This document shows, in pieces, positions 29,806 through 40,264 of a DNA stretch of 64,000 nucleotides. Positions within the stretch are counted from its first letter, which is position 1. Every line of letters starts with the position of its first letter. This DNA comes from Flaviflexus massiliensis. Its GTDB lineage: Bacteria; Actinomycetota; Actinomycetes; Actinomycetales; Actinomycetaceae. A model generated the notes under the pieces. It did no database searches. It saw only the letters and a list, made by a program, of their open reading frames with translations, and was not told the DNA's origin. Where the stretch lies: NCBI RefSeq assembly GCF_001375495.1, contig NZ_LN831058.1, positions 62,001-126,000 of the forward strand, read 5' to 3'. Position numbers and translations under genes: made by a program.

Positions 29806-29843
29806 TGATATTCCTTTTCTTTGCGGGTTACCGCGGTAGTCTT

Positions 29844-30650
29844 CTAGTCCGCGAAAACGGACTTCACGTGGTTGATGCGGGAAGCGAGAGAGCCGTCAAT
29901 GACGTCCGGTCCGATTGAAATACGCACTCCGCCGATCAGTGCCGGGTCAATACCGACATGGATTTCGACGGGCTTGCCGTATTTCTTGGTGAGGATCTCG
30001 GTCAGGCGCTGCTCCTGCTCGACGGCCAGGGGCGCGGCTGCGGTGACGATGGCGACGAGGTGTTGACTCCTGCGTCCAGCGTCCCCAATCCAGTGCCTCA
30101 GCTGGCGAATAATGTGCTCATCGTTCGCGACCCCGTATTCTAGGAGTGCGACCGTCTCGGGACTCCAGCTACCGAAGATGCGGTTGACGAGGCTGATGCG
30201 GCGGTCTGCAGCAATATCTCGATCATCCAGGTTCCGGCGGAGCTCGCCGGCTTCGCTCAGCGTGCGGCTAGCCCGGTACAGCTCTTCTTCGACACCCTGG
30301 AGGCGGCCGGAGATCTGGGCTGACATGAGAAGCGTTTCCACACCGGACCGGGCGATCGCTTCCACGATATCCTCGGGCCTGCGGAAGGGTTCCCGTGCCA
30401 GTCCGGAAAGGAAGTCCTTCACCTCACCGGACACCTTGCCCTCAAAGAGGCGGGATACGAGCTCGGCCCGTGCCTCCGGGGAGCGTGCCGGGTCGGTTAT
30501 CACCCGTGCAACCGCCGTCTCGGAACCGAGAAGCTTCTCTGCCGCGAAGAGCTCCTTAGCCCAGCCAATCGCCGCATCGGGACGGTTGGCGACGACACCT
30601 TCCCACGTGGTGAGAAGCCTTTGGAGTGCTTGCTCGCTACCCAGTCTCAT
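29844..30650 (-). CDS. atpH: ATP synthase F1 delta subunit
   Basis: About 268 residues, peripheral stalk subunit linking F1 to subunit b. The C-terminal beta domain ends [23 protein letters not shown], the family signature. At 268 residues it is longer than proteobacterial delta (about 177), as usual in actinobacteria. Start: GTG 30653 and ATG 30650 are adjacent behind GGAGG; I take the ATG. Either way it overlaps the atpF stop. Confidence 0.92.
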   Translation of the reverse strand: MRLGSEQALQRLLTTWEGVVANRPDAAIGWAKELFAAEKLLGSETAVARVITDPARSPEARAELVSRLFEGKVSGEVKDFLSGLAREPFRRPEDIVEAIARSGVETLLMSAQISGRLQGVEEELYRASRTLSEAGELRRNLDDRDIAADRRISLVNRIFGSWSPETVALLEYGVANDEHIIRQLRHWIGDAGRRSQHLVAIVTAAAPLAVEQEQRLTEILTKKYGKPVEIHVGIDPALIGGVRISIGPDVIDGSLASRINHVKSVFAD

Positions 30651-31198
30651 CACGCCTCCGTGTTCGCGGGGGTTGATGCTTCCAGTTCGTCAAGGAAGCG
30701 GTCGACGACCTGACGCGACACGTCGCTGTCGGCCACGTTGGCTTCCACGATGCGACCCGCAAGGGTCGTGGCAAGCGTGCCAACCTCGGTACGCAGGGAG
30801 TGCTCCGCAGCGAGACGGTCGGCTTCGATCTGGCGCTGAGCCGAATCGAGCATGCGCTGACCTTCCGCGGCTGCCTTCGAGCGCGCATCGGCAATGATTG
30901 CCTTCGCGTTCTCTTGAGCATCCTCGCGGATACGTGCGGCATCCTTGCGAGCAGCGGTTACCTCGTCGGCAAGCTGCTCACGCTCAGCCTTGATTTCTTC
31001 TCGTGCCCGTTCTGCTGCCAGAAGCCCATCTTCGATCTTCTCTCTACGCTCATCGAGCAGTGAGATGAAGGTCGGCCATGCCAACTTGTAGACAACAAAC
31101 GCAACAATAACGAATGCGACCGTGCCCCAGAGGAGGTCATAGGAGGCCGGAACGAGCAACGAGGGGTCCCAGTTGAACCACTCGGCGCTGTTGTTCAT
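30650..31198 (-). CDS. atpF: ATP synthase Fo b subunit
   Basis: 182 residues. One membrane helix near the N-terminus (LLWGTVAFVIVAFVVYKLAW, about 22-41), then a long charged helix that dimerises as the peripheral stalk. Two bases separate it from the atpE stop, and it overlaps atpH. Confidence 0.94.
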   Translation of the reverse strand: MNNSAEWFNWDPSLLVPASYDLLWGTVAFVIVAFVVYKLAWPTFISLLDERREKIEDGLLAAERAREEIKAEREQLADEVTAARKDAARIREDAQENAKAIIADARSKAAAEGQRMLDSAQRQIEADRLAAEHSLRTEVGTLATTLAGRIVEANVADSDVSRQVVDRFLDELEASTPANTEA

Positions 31199-31200
31199 GA

Positions 31201-32201
<1,001 letters not shown>

Positions 32202-32429
32202 CGACGGTGCGTGGAAACCGGAATCTTCCGCGGCGAGACGCAGACGCCCGGCCTGGGCTACGAGCTCAAACGAGGCGTTAGCGAACAGGATGGCCCCCAG
32301 AAAACTTAAGAGGTGGAAGAGCTCGGGTGACTGATCGACATAGATCTGCCAGCTCTTGCGGACGAAATCATCGTACCGGAAATAATCTCGAGATTGTGAG
32401 TCCGACCGAACAGTTTCAGGACGAATGTC

Positions 32430-32843
32430 CTAGGCACGGGTGGTGGCGATCGTGAATGTGTCGATCGCAAGAGACACGACGATCGCCGACACAAACCCTA
32501 GTAAAAGCGCCATATCCGCCAAAAAGGCGTAGCCCTGGAGGGAAACAAACACGACAAACAGGACAACAATTTTGAGTAAATATCCGCCCAACATGACGGC
32601 CATGTCATTAATTTTGGGATTCTTCTCTGTGAGGATCATCACCGCAAGAGTGAGTCCCATGGCGGTCCCGGCAATCCCAACTCCGATAAGAAAGCCCCAC
32701 AGAGCAGGCTCTCCGCTCGCCAGGTAGGCCCACAGCCCACCACCAAGAGCCAGCACCAGGTAGGCGATCAGGGTGCGCACCGAGATCGTTCGGTACAGGT
32801 CAAGACCGGTTGGCACATATCCAGGTTCACGGTCCTTCTTCAT
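32430..32843 (-). CDS. atpI: ATP synthase protein I-like membrane protein
   Basis: 137 residues with four predicted membrane helices (for example LIAYLVLALGGGLWAYLA and GFLIGVGIAGTAMGLTLAVMI). Position between wecA and atpB matches AtpI, which assists c-ring assembly or acts as an ion helper in other bacteria. The sequence is poorly conserved, as usual for AtpI. Overlaps the wecA stop by four bases. Confidence 0.75.
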   Translation of the reverse strand: MKKDREPGYVPTGLDLYRTISVRTLIAYLVLALGGGLWAYLASGEPALWGFLIGVGIAGTAMGLTLAVMILTEKNPKINDMAVMLGGYLLKIVVLFVVFVSLQGYAFLADMALLLGFVSAIVVSLAIDTFTIATTRA

Positions 32844-34387
32844 GCTCGCTCACCTCTATCGTCATCATGCAACTTGCCCGGCCAGATCCCATCCGTCTGC
32901 TCGCAGCCAACCCCCGGCATATCCCCCAGTGTCTCACCTTCCGGAAGTTCAGTTTCCAGCCACTCCATGCTGTGCAATTCCGTCAGTTCCTCATCCTTCT
33001 CGGAAGCAGCATGAGTTCCCGATGAAATCGGCTCGCGCTCACCTGTATCTGACGAATCTAGCCCCTCGTCCTCGGCGCGCGAGAAGCTGGTGGAATCGTG
33101 CGCTCCCGCACCGGCGGGCTGCAGGGCCGCGACAGTCGATGACCGGGTCTCGGCAGTCGATGCCCGGTTCGCATTAACTACGGCAGTTGTAGCTGTGGAG
33201 TCCGGGTTTGCGTGGTCCCCTGCTCGGTCGTGACCTGCGGCGGCTGCTTCGGCACCGCCGGTGGCTGCAACCGCAAGGTTGGTGGTGTGCTCCGGAGCAG
33301 CCTCTGTCTTCCCTCTCATCTCCCATCTCGTGTACGCAACCACGAGTAGGAGGCCGACCGCGCCCGCGATGGAAACGGGAAGTGGGTCAAAGAAAGCGAG
33401 GGCAACGGCGATAAAGGAAAACAGTGCGGACCAGGCGTAAATGACCTGGACGGCACCGCGGTGAGAGTTGCCGGCACGGAGAAGACGGTGGTGGAGATGG
33501 CCGGAATCGGCAGTGAAGGGCGACTGCCCCTTGAGGAGGCGCCTCAACACGGCGTACGCAAAGTCGAGCAGTGGAATGAGGAGCACGCCGATCGGCAAAA
33601 TGATCGGCATGAATGCGGGGATTGTTCGGGTCGTGGCGATGCTGGGATCGATCTGTCCCGTGACCACGATGCCCGCGGCGGCACATACCAGGCCGAGCAT
33701 GAGGGCGCCCGAGTCGCCCATGAAGATCGTTGCTGGATTGAAATTGTGCGGTAGGAAACCGATGCAGATTCCCACGAGCGCAGCAACGACGACAACGGCG
33801 ATCGAGGAGTAGTCACCCGGCGAGGATTCTCGGGTCAGCATGTACGTGTAGACAAAGAAGGCAAAGGAGCCTATGCCGACCACCCCGGCCGCAAGCCCAT
33901 CCAGGCCATCAATAAAGTTGATTGCATTCGCGACGATTACGACGACGATGATCGTGAGGAACAGGGTGAGCCTCGTGGACCCAACGGTCAGTCCCCACAC
34001 GGGAACGGACACGAACTGGATGCCCTGCCAGGCCATGATTCCCGCCGCAAGGATTTCCCCCGCCAGCTTCGCATACCAGTCGAGCTCCCAAATATCATCG
34101 ATGATGCCGATCAGGCACATGAGCGCGGCACCCACCAAAATGCCCCAAGCCACCGAACCACCAGCAAATTCCTGGCTCAGGTACGGTATTTGGCTGGCCA
34201 CCGCAAAGGACACGGCAAGGCCGATGAGCATCGCCAACCCACCGAGGCGCGGAATCGGCACGGTGTGGACGTCACGGTCACGGACCTGCGTGATCGCTCC
34301 GCTCGCCAATGCGATACGCCGCACAACAGGCACCATCAGATAGGTGACTGCCGCAGCGATCAGCATGACGAGCAGATAGACTCTCAC
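32840..34387 (-). CDS. wecA: Polyprenyl-phosphate GlcNAc-1-phosphate transferase (WecA/Rfe-like)
   Basis: 515 residues. About 11 membrane helices in residues 1-365. Family motifs: HTVPIPRLGG, GIIDDIWELD, NAINFIDGLDGLAAG and FMGDSGA, plus the HLHHRLL histidines. It starts cell-wall glycan (arabinogalactan or teichoic-type) synthesis by loading sugar phosphate onto polyprenyl phosphate. Residues about 370-515 are a cytoplasmic tail rich in Ala, Thr, Ser and Glu, disordered and unusual in length. GTG start overlaps the tsaC stop. This location beside atp is standard in actinobacteria. Confidence 0.88.
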   Translation of the reverse strand: MRVYLLVMLIAAAVTYLMVPVVRRIALASGAITQVRDRDVHTVPIPRLGGLAMLIGLAVSFAVASQIPYLSQEFAGGSVAWGILVGAALMCLIGIIDDIWELDWYAKLAGEILAAGIMAWQGIQFVSVPVWGLTVGSTRLTLFLTIIVVVIVANAINFIDGLDGLAAGVVGIGSFAFFVYTYMLTRESSPGDYSSIAVVVVAALVGICIGFLPHNFNPATIFMGDSGALMLGLVCAAAGIVVTGQIDPSIATTRTIPAFMPIILPIGVLLIPLLDFAYAVLRRLLKGQSPFTADSGHLHHRLLRAGNSHRGAVQVIYAWSALFSFIAVALAFFDPLPVSIAGAVGLLLVVAYTRWEMRGKTEAAPEHTTNLAVAATGGAEAAAAGHDRAGDHANPDSTATTAVVNANRASTAETRSSTVAALQPAGAGAHDSTSFSRAEDEGLDSSDTGEREPISSGTHAASEKDEELTELHSMEWLETELPEGETLGDMPGVGCEQTDGIWPGKLHDDDRGERA

Positions 34388-35022
34388 GGCTCGACGTTCT
34401 CCTCGAGTTCAACAACGGCCGCGATGTCCTCGCGGGAGATGGCGCCCTGCCGGAGAATGCGCGCCGGCTGGGAGGTGACGTCAACGATTGTGGAGGCAAC
34501 TCCCCCACCGGCCTTCCCACCATCCAGGTACAGGCCGACGGACTCACCAAGCATGCTGCTTGCCTCTTCGATGGTCGTAGCGGCCGGCTGGGAGTGGATA
34601 TTGGCCGATGACACGGCAAGTGGGCCGGTGCGCTTCAGCAGGTTGAGTGCCACTTCGCTGTCCGGCATGCGCAGAGCCACGGTTCCCTCGGTCTCCCCAA
34701 GATCCCAGGCAAGCGATGGCTGCGCCAAAACAATGAGTGTGAGGGCGCCGGGCCAGAACTTCTCAATGAGGTCCCGTGCCGCCTGCGGCAGTCCGTCCGC
34801 CAGTGCCTCCGCCGTTTCCTTGGTGCCGACCAGAACCGGGGGCGGCATCTGCCTGCCCCTGCCCTTGGCTTCCAAGAGATTGTTGACCGCTGCCGGGTTA
34901 AAGGCATCAGCCCCAATCCCGTACACGGTGTCGGTTGGGAGCACGATGAGCTTCCCGTTGGATACGGCGACGGATGCAGCATCCAGGGCGCCACTATCGG
35001 TTATGCAGTCTCGAATATCCAC
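34384..35022 (-). CDS. L-threonylcarbamoyladenylate synthase (Sua5/YrdC/YciO)
   Basis: 212 residues. Makes threonylcarbamoyl-AMP, the precursor of the t6A37 tRNA modification. Motifs: GKLIVLPTDTVYGIGADA, KGRGRQMPPPVLVG and PLAVSSANIHSQPAATT. GTG 35022 is preferred. The longer frame to 35166 would run 130 bases into prmC with a non-homologous leader. Thirteen bases follow the prmC stop. Confidence 0.9.
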   Translation of the reverse strand: MDIRDCITDSGALDAASVAVSNGKLIVLPTDTVYGIGADAFNPAAVNNLLEAKGRGRQMPPPVLVGTKETAEALADGLPQAARDLIEKFWPGALTLIVLAQPSLAWDLGETEGTVALRMPDSEVALNLLKRTGPLAVSSANIHSQPAATTIEEASSMLGESVGLYLDGGKAGGGVASTIVDVTSQPARILRQGAISREDIAAVVELEENVEP

Positions 35023-35035
35023 AGTCTCTACTTTC

Positions 35036-35845
35036 TCACACCGCGTACAAAAACCGGGGTCTCCCCGCCAAGTCCAGCTCGGTCCGCCCGGACATTCCCA
35101 CTTCCTGTGCGCAGACGACCAGGGCCTCACCCTGCGTATCGTCGTGCTCCATGATGAGCACCCCACGGGGCTTGAGGAGCTGCCTAGCTCGTACTACGAG
35201 GGCCCGAGGGATCTCCAACCCATCATCCCCGCCGCCCCACAGTGCCACGGCCGGATCTAGTCCCACTTCGGCAGGCAGTTGCCGCCTGGGTACGTAGGGT
35301 GGATTCGACACAACAACGTCAACCATGCCCTCGAGCTCGCTCAGTGCGGTGCGAGCATCACCCTGGTGCACCTCAACCCCGTAGGGCTGCGCATTACGCG
35401 TGGCGGCGGCAAAGGCGGTGTCATCCAGTTCAACGGCCACGACCCTGGCTCCCGGAACTTCATCGGCGATGGCAATGGCGATCGCTCCCGAACCGGTGCA
35501 CAGGTCAACAACGAGGGGGCTTGGTCCTGCGCGGCGGGCCGCATCGACCGCAGCCCCCGCAACCAGTTCCGTTTCGGGCCGCACGATAAACACACCGGGG
35601 TCTGCCGGTAGCTCCAGATTCCGGAAGTGCATGACCCCCGTCAGGTGCTGGAGCGGGATCCGGCGGGCACGCCGCTCAACCAGCTCCCTGAAGGACTCGA
35701 TCTGTTCCGGGGTGGGTTCAGGTGCGAGCAGGAGGCTCTGCCCCGCTACGTGCTCGGCAAGCCACCGTGCATCGGCGTGAGGCGACTCGATCCCGGCTTC
35801 CGCCAGGATCGATTCCGCCCACGAGCGCTGAGAACGCCAGGTCAC
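35036..35845 (-). CDS. prmC: Peptide chain release factor N5-glutamine methyltransferase
   Basis: 269 residues. Methylates the GGQ glutamine of release factors, including the neighbouring PrfA. SAM-binding region [16 protein letters not shown] and catalytic NPPY ([10 protein letters not shown]) are intact. GTG start overlaps the prfA stop by four bases. Confidence 0.94.
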   Translation of the reverse strand: MTWRSQRSWAESILAEAGIESPHADARWLAEHVAGQSLLLAPEPTPEQIESFRELVERRARRIPLQHLTGVMHFRNLELPADPGVFIVRPETELVAGAAVDAARRAGPSPLVVDLCTGSGAIAIAIADEVPGARVVAVELDDTAFAAATRNAQPYGVEVHQGDARTALSELEGMVDVVVSNPPYVPRRQLPAEVGLDPAVALWGGGDDGLEIPRALVVRARQLLKPRGVLIMEHDDTQGEALVVCAQEVGMSGRTELDLAGRPRFLYAV

Positions 35846-36942
35846 TCCCCCGCGTGCTCCAGGCGCTCCAGCTCGTCCATCTCACGAGCCGAGTCGATGA
35901 CGGGACCGAGCTCGCCGCCGAGGACGGTGTCCAGGTTGTATGCCTTGAATCCGGTCCGGTGATCGGAGATGCGGTTCTCGGGGAAGTTGTAGGTGCGGAT
36001 GCGTTCCGAACGGTCCACGGTACGAACCTGGGAACGGCGCTGCTCTGCCTCTTCCGCGGCGGCGGCTTCCTGCTGGGCAGCAAGCAGGCGTGCTCGCAGC
36101 ACGCGCATCGCAGCATCGCGGTTCTTGTGCTGGGACTTCTCGTCCTGCATGGACACCACGATTCCCGTGGGAACGTGGGTGATGCGGACAGCGGAGTCGG
36201 TGGTATTAACGGACTGCCCGCCCGGCCCTGAGGAGCGGTACACGTCGATGCGGAGATCGTTCGGATCGATCTCGACCTCGCCCGGGTCATCAACTTCCGG
36301 GAAGACCAGCACGCCGGCTGCGGACGTGTGGATGCGGCCCTGGGATTCGGTGACGGGAACGCGCTGCACGCGGTGCACGCCGGCCTCGTACTTCAGGTGT
36401 GCCCACACGCCATCAGCCGGATCCTCGGGTGGCTGGGGGCTCTTGACCGCGACCTGGATGACCTTGTAGCCACCGAGGTCGGATTCGGTTGCGGACAGGG
36501 TCTGTGTCTGCCATCCCTTGATCTCCGCATACCTCAGGTACATGCGGAGCAGGTCGCCAGCGAATAGGGCGGACTCTTCTCCGCCTTCACCCGCCTTGAC
36601 TTCGAGAATCACGTCGCGTGAATCGTCCGGGTCGCGCGGGATCAGCACGTTGCGCAGCTCGTCATCAAGCTCCGAAAAACGCTTCTCCAGCCCCGGCAGT
36701 TCATCGGCAAACAGCTCGCCGTCTTCCCCTCCTGCGGACACGATCTCCTTCGCCTCCGACAGATCGTCGCGCGCTGTCTTCCACTCCCGGTAGACGCGTA
36801 CTACGCGCCCCAGTTCTGCGTAGCGGCGACCGAGCGAACGAAGCTTGTCGGGGCTGGACAGCACCTCGGGGGACGCCATCTGTTCCTCAATCTGATGGAA
36901 CTCGGCAAGCATCTGCTCGGGGACGGACGTGTTCTGACTCAT
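35842..36942 (-). CDS. prfA: Peptide chain release factor 1
   Basis: 366 residues. Recognises UAA and UAG and releases the peptide. The GGQ motif is at residues 241-243 ([11 protein letters not shown]). The C-terminal region carries the family ending [18 protein letters not shown]. Usual length for RF1. Separated from rpmE by a hairpin terminator, so it probably has its own promoter or depends on read-through. Confidence 0.95.
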   Translation of the reverse strand: MSQNTSVPEQMLAEFHQIEEQMASPEVLSSPDKLRSLGRRYAELGRVVRVYREWKTARDDLSEAKEIVSAGGEDGELFADELPGLEKRFSELDDELRNVLIPRDPDDSRDVILEVKAGEGGEESALFAGDLLRMYLRYAEIKGWQTQTLSATESDLGGYKVIQVAVKSPQPPEDPADGVWAHLKYEAGVHRVQRVPVTESQGRIHTSAAGVLVFPEVDDPGEVEIDPNDLRIDVYRSSGPGGQSVNTTDSAVRITHVPTGIVVSMQDEKSQHKNRDAAMRVLRARLLAAQQEAAAAEEAEQRRSQVRTVDRSERIRTYNFPENRISDHRTGFKAYNLDTVLGGELGPVIDSAREMDELERLEHAGE

Positions 36943-36991
36943 GGTGATCCTTAAAAGCTATGCGGAAGAAACAGGTGGAAGTAAATACGGA

Positions 36992-37020
36992 AGGCGCCGG
37001 CGAGAAACTCGCCGGCGCCT
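36992..37020 (-). terminator. 13-base-pair GC-rich hairpin after rpmE
   Basis: Arms AGGCGCCGGCGAG (36992-37004) and CTCGCCGGCGCCT (37008-37020) with loop AAA. On minus it is followed by TCCGTATTTACTT. It lies 11 bases beyond the rpmE stop. Confidence 0.75.
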
Positions 37021-37030
37021 CGTAGAAAAG

Positions 37031-37243
37031 CTACTTCTTGCGCTTGCCGTAACGTGCCTCGAAGCGAGCCACGCGACCACCGGTGTCGAGAATCTTCTGC
37101 TTGCCGGTGTAGAAGGGGTGGCAGGCCGAGCAAACATCGGCGCGGATTTCGCCAGACGCAACGGTCGAGCGGGTGGTGAACTTGTTACCGCAGGTGCAGG
37201 TGACCTCGGTGACGAAGTATTCAGGGTGGATTCCCTGCTTCAT
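37031..37243 (-). CDS. rpmE: 50S ribosomal protein L31 (zinc-binding form)
   Basis: 70 residues. Start [10 protein letters not shown] is the L31 signature. Cys16, Cys18, Cys38 and Cys41 are all present, so this is the zinc-containing version, which is normally used when zinc is sufficient. A strong hairpin follows its stop. Confidence 0.96.
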   Translation of the reverse strand: MKQGIHPEYFVTEVTCTCGNKFTTRSTVASGEIRADVCSACHPFYTGKQKILDTGGRVARFEARYGKRKK

Positions 37244-37363
37244 GAGCTATCTCCTTGGATCGTTAGTGCCCCGGGTCCTTCCCAACTCCTGATCATGCAG
37301 GAGGCCGTTTCAAGAAACGTGGTTGGTGAACCGGAAGCCGTCAGGTAATTATGGTGCCGAAGT

Positions 37364-37387
37364 GGTCCGCCCCGCAAGGGGCGGACC
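37364..37387 (-). terminator. 10-base-pair hairpin after rho
   Basis: Arms GGTCCGCCCC (37364-37373) and GGGGCGGACC (37378-37387), loop GCAA, starting seven bases beyond the rho stop on minus. The T-tail is weak. Confidence 0.6.
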
Positions 37388-37394
37388 TGTGAGA

Positions 37395-39182
37395 CTACTC
37401 TCCAGACTTCTGCATGGACTTGGCGATGGTCATGAGGAACTCGCCATTCGATTCGGTCTTGCGGAGGCGTCCGAGCAGGAAGTCGGACGATTCCTGAACC
37501 TCGAGGGTGCCGAGAGCGCGACGCAACTGCCACACGATCTTGAGCTCCTCGGGGCTGAAGAGAAGCTCTTCGCGGCGGGTGCCGGACGCATTGACGTCGA
37601 CGGCGGGGAAGATGCGGCGGTCGGCGAGCTGACGGGACAGGCGCAGTTCCATGTTGCCCGTGCCCTTAAACTCTTCGAAGATCACCTCGTCCATCTTCGA
37701 TCCCGTCTCCACGAGTGCGGAGGCGACGATCGTGAGGGACCCCCCGTTTTCGACGTTGCGGGCCGCACCGAAGAAGCGCTTGGGCGGGTAGAGAGCCGCA
37801 GCATCCACACCACCGGACAGAATCCTGCCCGAGGCGGGTGCAGCCAGGTTGTAGGCACGGCCGAGGCGCGTGATCGAGTCGAGGAGAACAACAACGTCCT
37901 GGCCGAGTTCAACGAGGCGCTTCGCGCGCTCAATTGCCAGCTCGGCAACGAGGGTGTGTTCGGCGGCAGGGCGGTCGAAGGTGGAGGCAATAACCTCGCC
38001 CTTGACCATGCGCTGCATGTCCGTCACTTCTTCCGGGCGCTCATCCACCAGCACAACCATGAGGTGCACGTCGGGGTTGTTGACCGCGATCGCGTTCGCG
38101 ATCTGCTGCATGATCATGGTCTTGCCCGCCTTCGGGGGCGAGACAATGAGTCCGCGCTGGCCCTTACCGATGGGGGCAACGAGGTCGATGACGCGCGGGG
38201 TAATCGCCTTCGGCGAGGTTTCCATGCGCAGCATTTCATTCGGGTACAGCGGTGTGAGCTTACCGAACTCGGGGCGCTTCAGAAGGTCCTCGAGCGACAG
38301 TCCGTTGACGGAGTCGATCTGGACGAGCGGGTTGAACTTGTGGCGCAGGCGTCCCTGGCGGCCCTGGCCCGAGGATTCGCCCAGGTCGCGGACGGCACCA
38401 ACAATGGCATCGCCGCGGCGCAACTTGTTCTTCTTAATGAGGGCCTGCGAGACGTAGGCGTCGTTCGAACCGGGAAGATAGCCCGCGGTCCTCAGGTAGG
38501 CGTTGTTGCCGTCGATGTCGAGGATGCCAGCAACCTTGAGGAGCACATCTCCGTCGCGCACCTGATCGTTAAAGTCCGAATCACCATCGCCCTGACGGTC
38601 CTGACGATCGTTGCGCTGGTTGGAACGACGATCATTACGATCATTGCGATCATTGCGTTCGTTACGGTCCTGGCGCTCATTGCGCTCATTGCGGTTCTGC
38701 GAATCGCGGCGGCCGGAGCGTTCGCGGCGGCGATCATTGCGTCGCCTCGTGCCCTCACCGCTGTCGTCCGAATCCTGGTCGCGTTCGGTGCGGTTCCGGT
38801 CGTCTCCGCGGGAGCGCCTGTGGCTGGCTTCAGCCTTGCGGGAGGCTGCCTCACCCAGTGCTTCGAGGGCTGCGAGCTTGTCTTCTGGCAGTTCGGAACC
38901 GCTGTCGTTCGATGCGGGCTCGGACGCTGCCGGTTCGGGAATTTCAATGGTGGGCAGAGCGGACTCTTCCCGAGCGGACTCGGTCTTGTCGTTGTCCTGC
39001 TTCGGGGCCTGCTCGGCGGCTACCTTACGGCCGGCGTCGCGGGCCTTGCGGATAGCGGTGATGTAGTCATTACGGCGGGCTTTCGCATCAAGTTGAAGCC
39101 CCATCGTGTTGGCCAGCTCTTGGAGCTCGCCAAGTCGCATAGCCGTGAGTGCTTTGCGAGGAGCGGAGGAATTTTCGCTCAC
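37395..39182 (-). CDS. rho: Transcription termination factor Rho with Arg/Asn/Asp-rich insert
   Basis: 595 residues, much longer than E. coli Rho (419). N-terminal Rho domain (about 10-50), acidic linker (50-120), then a basic/acidic insert (about 121-199) made of repeated Arg-Asn-Asp, Arg-Asn-Glu and Arg-Gln-Asp triplets. The RNA-binding domain (about 205-280) and ATPase core follow, with P-loop PPKAGKT (349-355) and [11 protein letters not shown]. Such inserts are known in high-GC actinobacterial Rho and may raise RNA affinity or promote condensation (inference). Start GTG 39182. Hairpins lie in its leader. Confidence 0.94.
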   Translation of the reverse strand: MSENSSAPRKALTAMRLGELQELANTMGLQLDAKARRNDYITAIRKARDAGRKVAAEQAPKQDNDKTESAREESALPTIEIPEPAASEPASNDSGSELPEDKLAALEALGEAASRKAEASHRRSRGDDRNRTERDQDSDDSGEGTRRRNDRRRERSGRRDSQNRNERNERQDRNERNDRNDRNDRRSNQRNDRQDRQGDGDSDFNDQVRDGDVLLKVAGILDIDGNNAYLRTAGYLPGSNDAYVSQALIKKNKLRRGDAIVGAVRDLGESSGQGRQGRLRHKFNPLVQIDSVNGLSLEDLLKRPEFGKLTPLYPNEMLRMETSPKAITPRVIDLVAPIGKGQRGLIVSPPKAGKTMIMQQIANAIAVNNPDVHLMVVLVDERPEEVTDMQRMVKGEVIASTFDRPAAEHTLVAELAIERAKRLVELGQDVVVLLDSITRLGRAYNLAAPASGRILSGGVDAAALYPPKRFFGAARNVENGGSLTIVASALVETGSKMDEVIFEEFKGTGNMELRLSRQLADRRIFPAVDVNASGTRREELLFSPEELKIVWQLRRALGTLEVQESSDFLLGRLRKTESNGEFLMTIAKSMQKSGE

Positions 39183-39193
39183 TAGTTTCCTTC

Positions 39194-39286
39194 CTCGAAT
39201 CCCGCGTCATGGCGGGCGAGATGTCATTGCTTTCCAGCGCTCATTGGGAGATAAATGTAACTCAATGCCCCAAAGAACAAGCGCTG
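39194..39286 (-). promoter_or_regulatory. Two hairpins in the rho 5' leader
   Basis: Close to the start codon, CTCG and CGAG flank CCCGC (39201-39205) and GCGGG (39212-39216). Further up, CAGCGCT (39235-39241) pairs with AGCGCTG (39280-39286), with TTGGG and CCCAA nested inside. rho autoregulates through its leader in E. coli; a similar role here is inferred only from position. Confidence 0.35.
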
Positions 39287-39372
39287 AGGGATGGCACCGT
39301 GCGCGGGCTAAGCCACAGCGCGTCAAGCGGTGATGAGGTCAGCCTACCAGGTTGAGCAGAAAATACACCTAT

Positions 39373-40263
39373 TTACGCAACAATGTGAGCACCCTGGCCA
39401 ATTCCAGGGGTTGTCACAGCAAAACCGCGTGCCTCAAGGATTCGGCAGGTCTGGGGATCCAGCTCGTCAAGAACGAGGATCGCGGGACCCGCCCCGGAGA
39501 CCACTGCCGGCCATCCCGCCGACCTCAGCGCATCCAGCACCTCGGCCGTGGCAGGCATGGAACTGGAGCGGTACTCCTGGTGCAGGCGATCCCGCGTGGC
39601 CTCGTGCAAGAGATCAAGGTTGTGCCCGAGAGCGTGCACCAGAAGGGCCGTACGGGAGGCGTTGAATGCCGCATCGACGTGCGGAACCGAGGTGGGAAGC
39701 GCAGCGCGTGCCGTTGCCGTGGCGAGAACTTCCTTCGGCACGAGCAGGGTGGTGCGTAGCTCGGGGTGAAGGTCGAGGCTAACAGCGTGGGAACGTCCCG
39801 CTTCCGACCAGGAGACAACCGCTCCCCCGTAGATCGCGGGCGCGGCATTATCCGGATGCCCCTCGAACTCGGTTGCGATCGTGAGGACGTCATCCTTCGT
39901 GAACAGGTCGGGTCGGCCGAGGAATCCCGCCGCCAGGGTCAAACCTGCCACGACGGCAGCCGCGGAGGAGCCGAGTCCCCGGGACTGTGAAATACCGTTC
40001 CGGCAGGTCATCTTCACCCCTGCGAGCGGCAGCCCAGCGAATTCAAAGCCGCGCATGAGTGCGCGCACAACGAGATGCGATTCATCGGTCGGTAGTTCGC
40101 CCTGGCCCTCGCCCAGAATCTCGACGGTGGTCTTGCCGGCAAGCAGGGTTGCTTCAACTTCGTCGTAAATACCGTGGGCCATGCCCATGGAGTCGAAGCC
40201 GGGGCCGAGGTTCCCGGAGGTCGCGGGAACCCTCACTGTCAGGGTTTCGGTCACCTGCCGCAT
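39373..40263 (-). CDS. thrB: Homoserine kinase
   Basis: 296 residues, GHMP kinase family. Phosphorylates homoserine, giving the substrate for ThrC encoded next to it. ATP-binding motif SRGLGSSAAAVVAG (about 94-107); the N-terminal VPATSGNLGPGFDS is typical. One base after the thrC stop, part of hom-thrC-thrB. Confidence 0.95.
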   Translation of the reverse strand: MRQVTETLTVRVPATSGNLGPGFDSMGMAHGIYDEVEATLLAGKTTVEILGEGQGELPTDESHLVVRALMRGFEFAGLPLAGVKMTCRNGISQSRGLGSSAAAVVAGLTLAAGFLGRPDLFTKDDVLTIATEFEGHPDNAAPAIYGGAVVSWSEAGRSHAVSLDLHPELRTTLLVPKEVLATATARAALPTSVPHVDAAFNASRTALLVHALGHNLDLLHEATRDRLHQEYRSSSMPATAEVLDALRSAGWPAVVSGAGPAILVLDELDPQTCRILEARGFAVTTPGIGQGAHIVA

Positions 40264-40264
40264 C

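Noticed and set aside
34384-35166. 260-residue version of the Sua5 protein
   Set aside because: The extra 48 residues overlap prmC and lack family similarity; GTG 35022 gives the normal N-terminus.
38580-38820. CRISPR-like short repeats
   Set aside because: The nine-base repeats encode Arg-Asn-Asp triplets inside rho and have no spacers of constant length.
37323-39185. 620-codon open frame on plus opposite rho
   Set aside because: Its hydrophobic middle is the complement of the Arg/Asn/Asp repeat. No start site or homology, and rho is certain.
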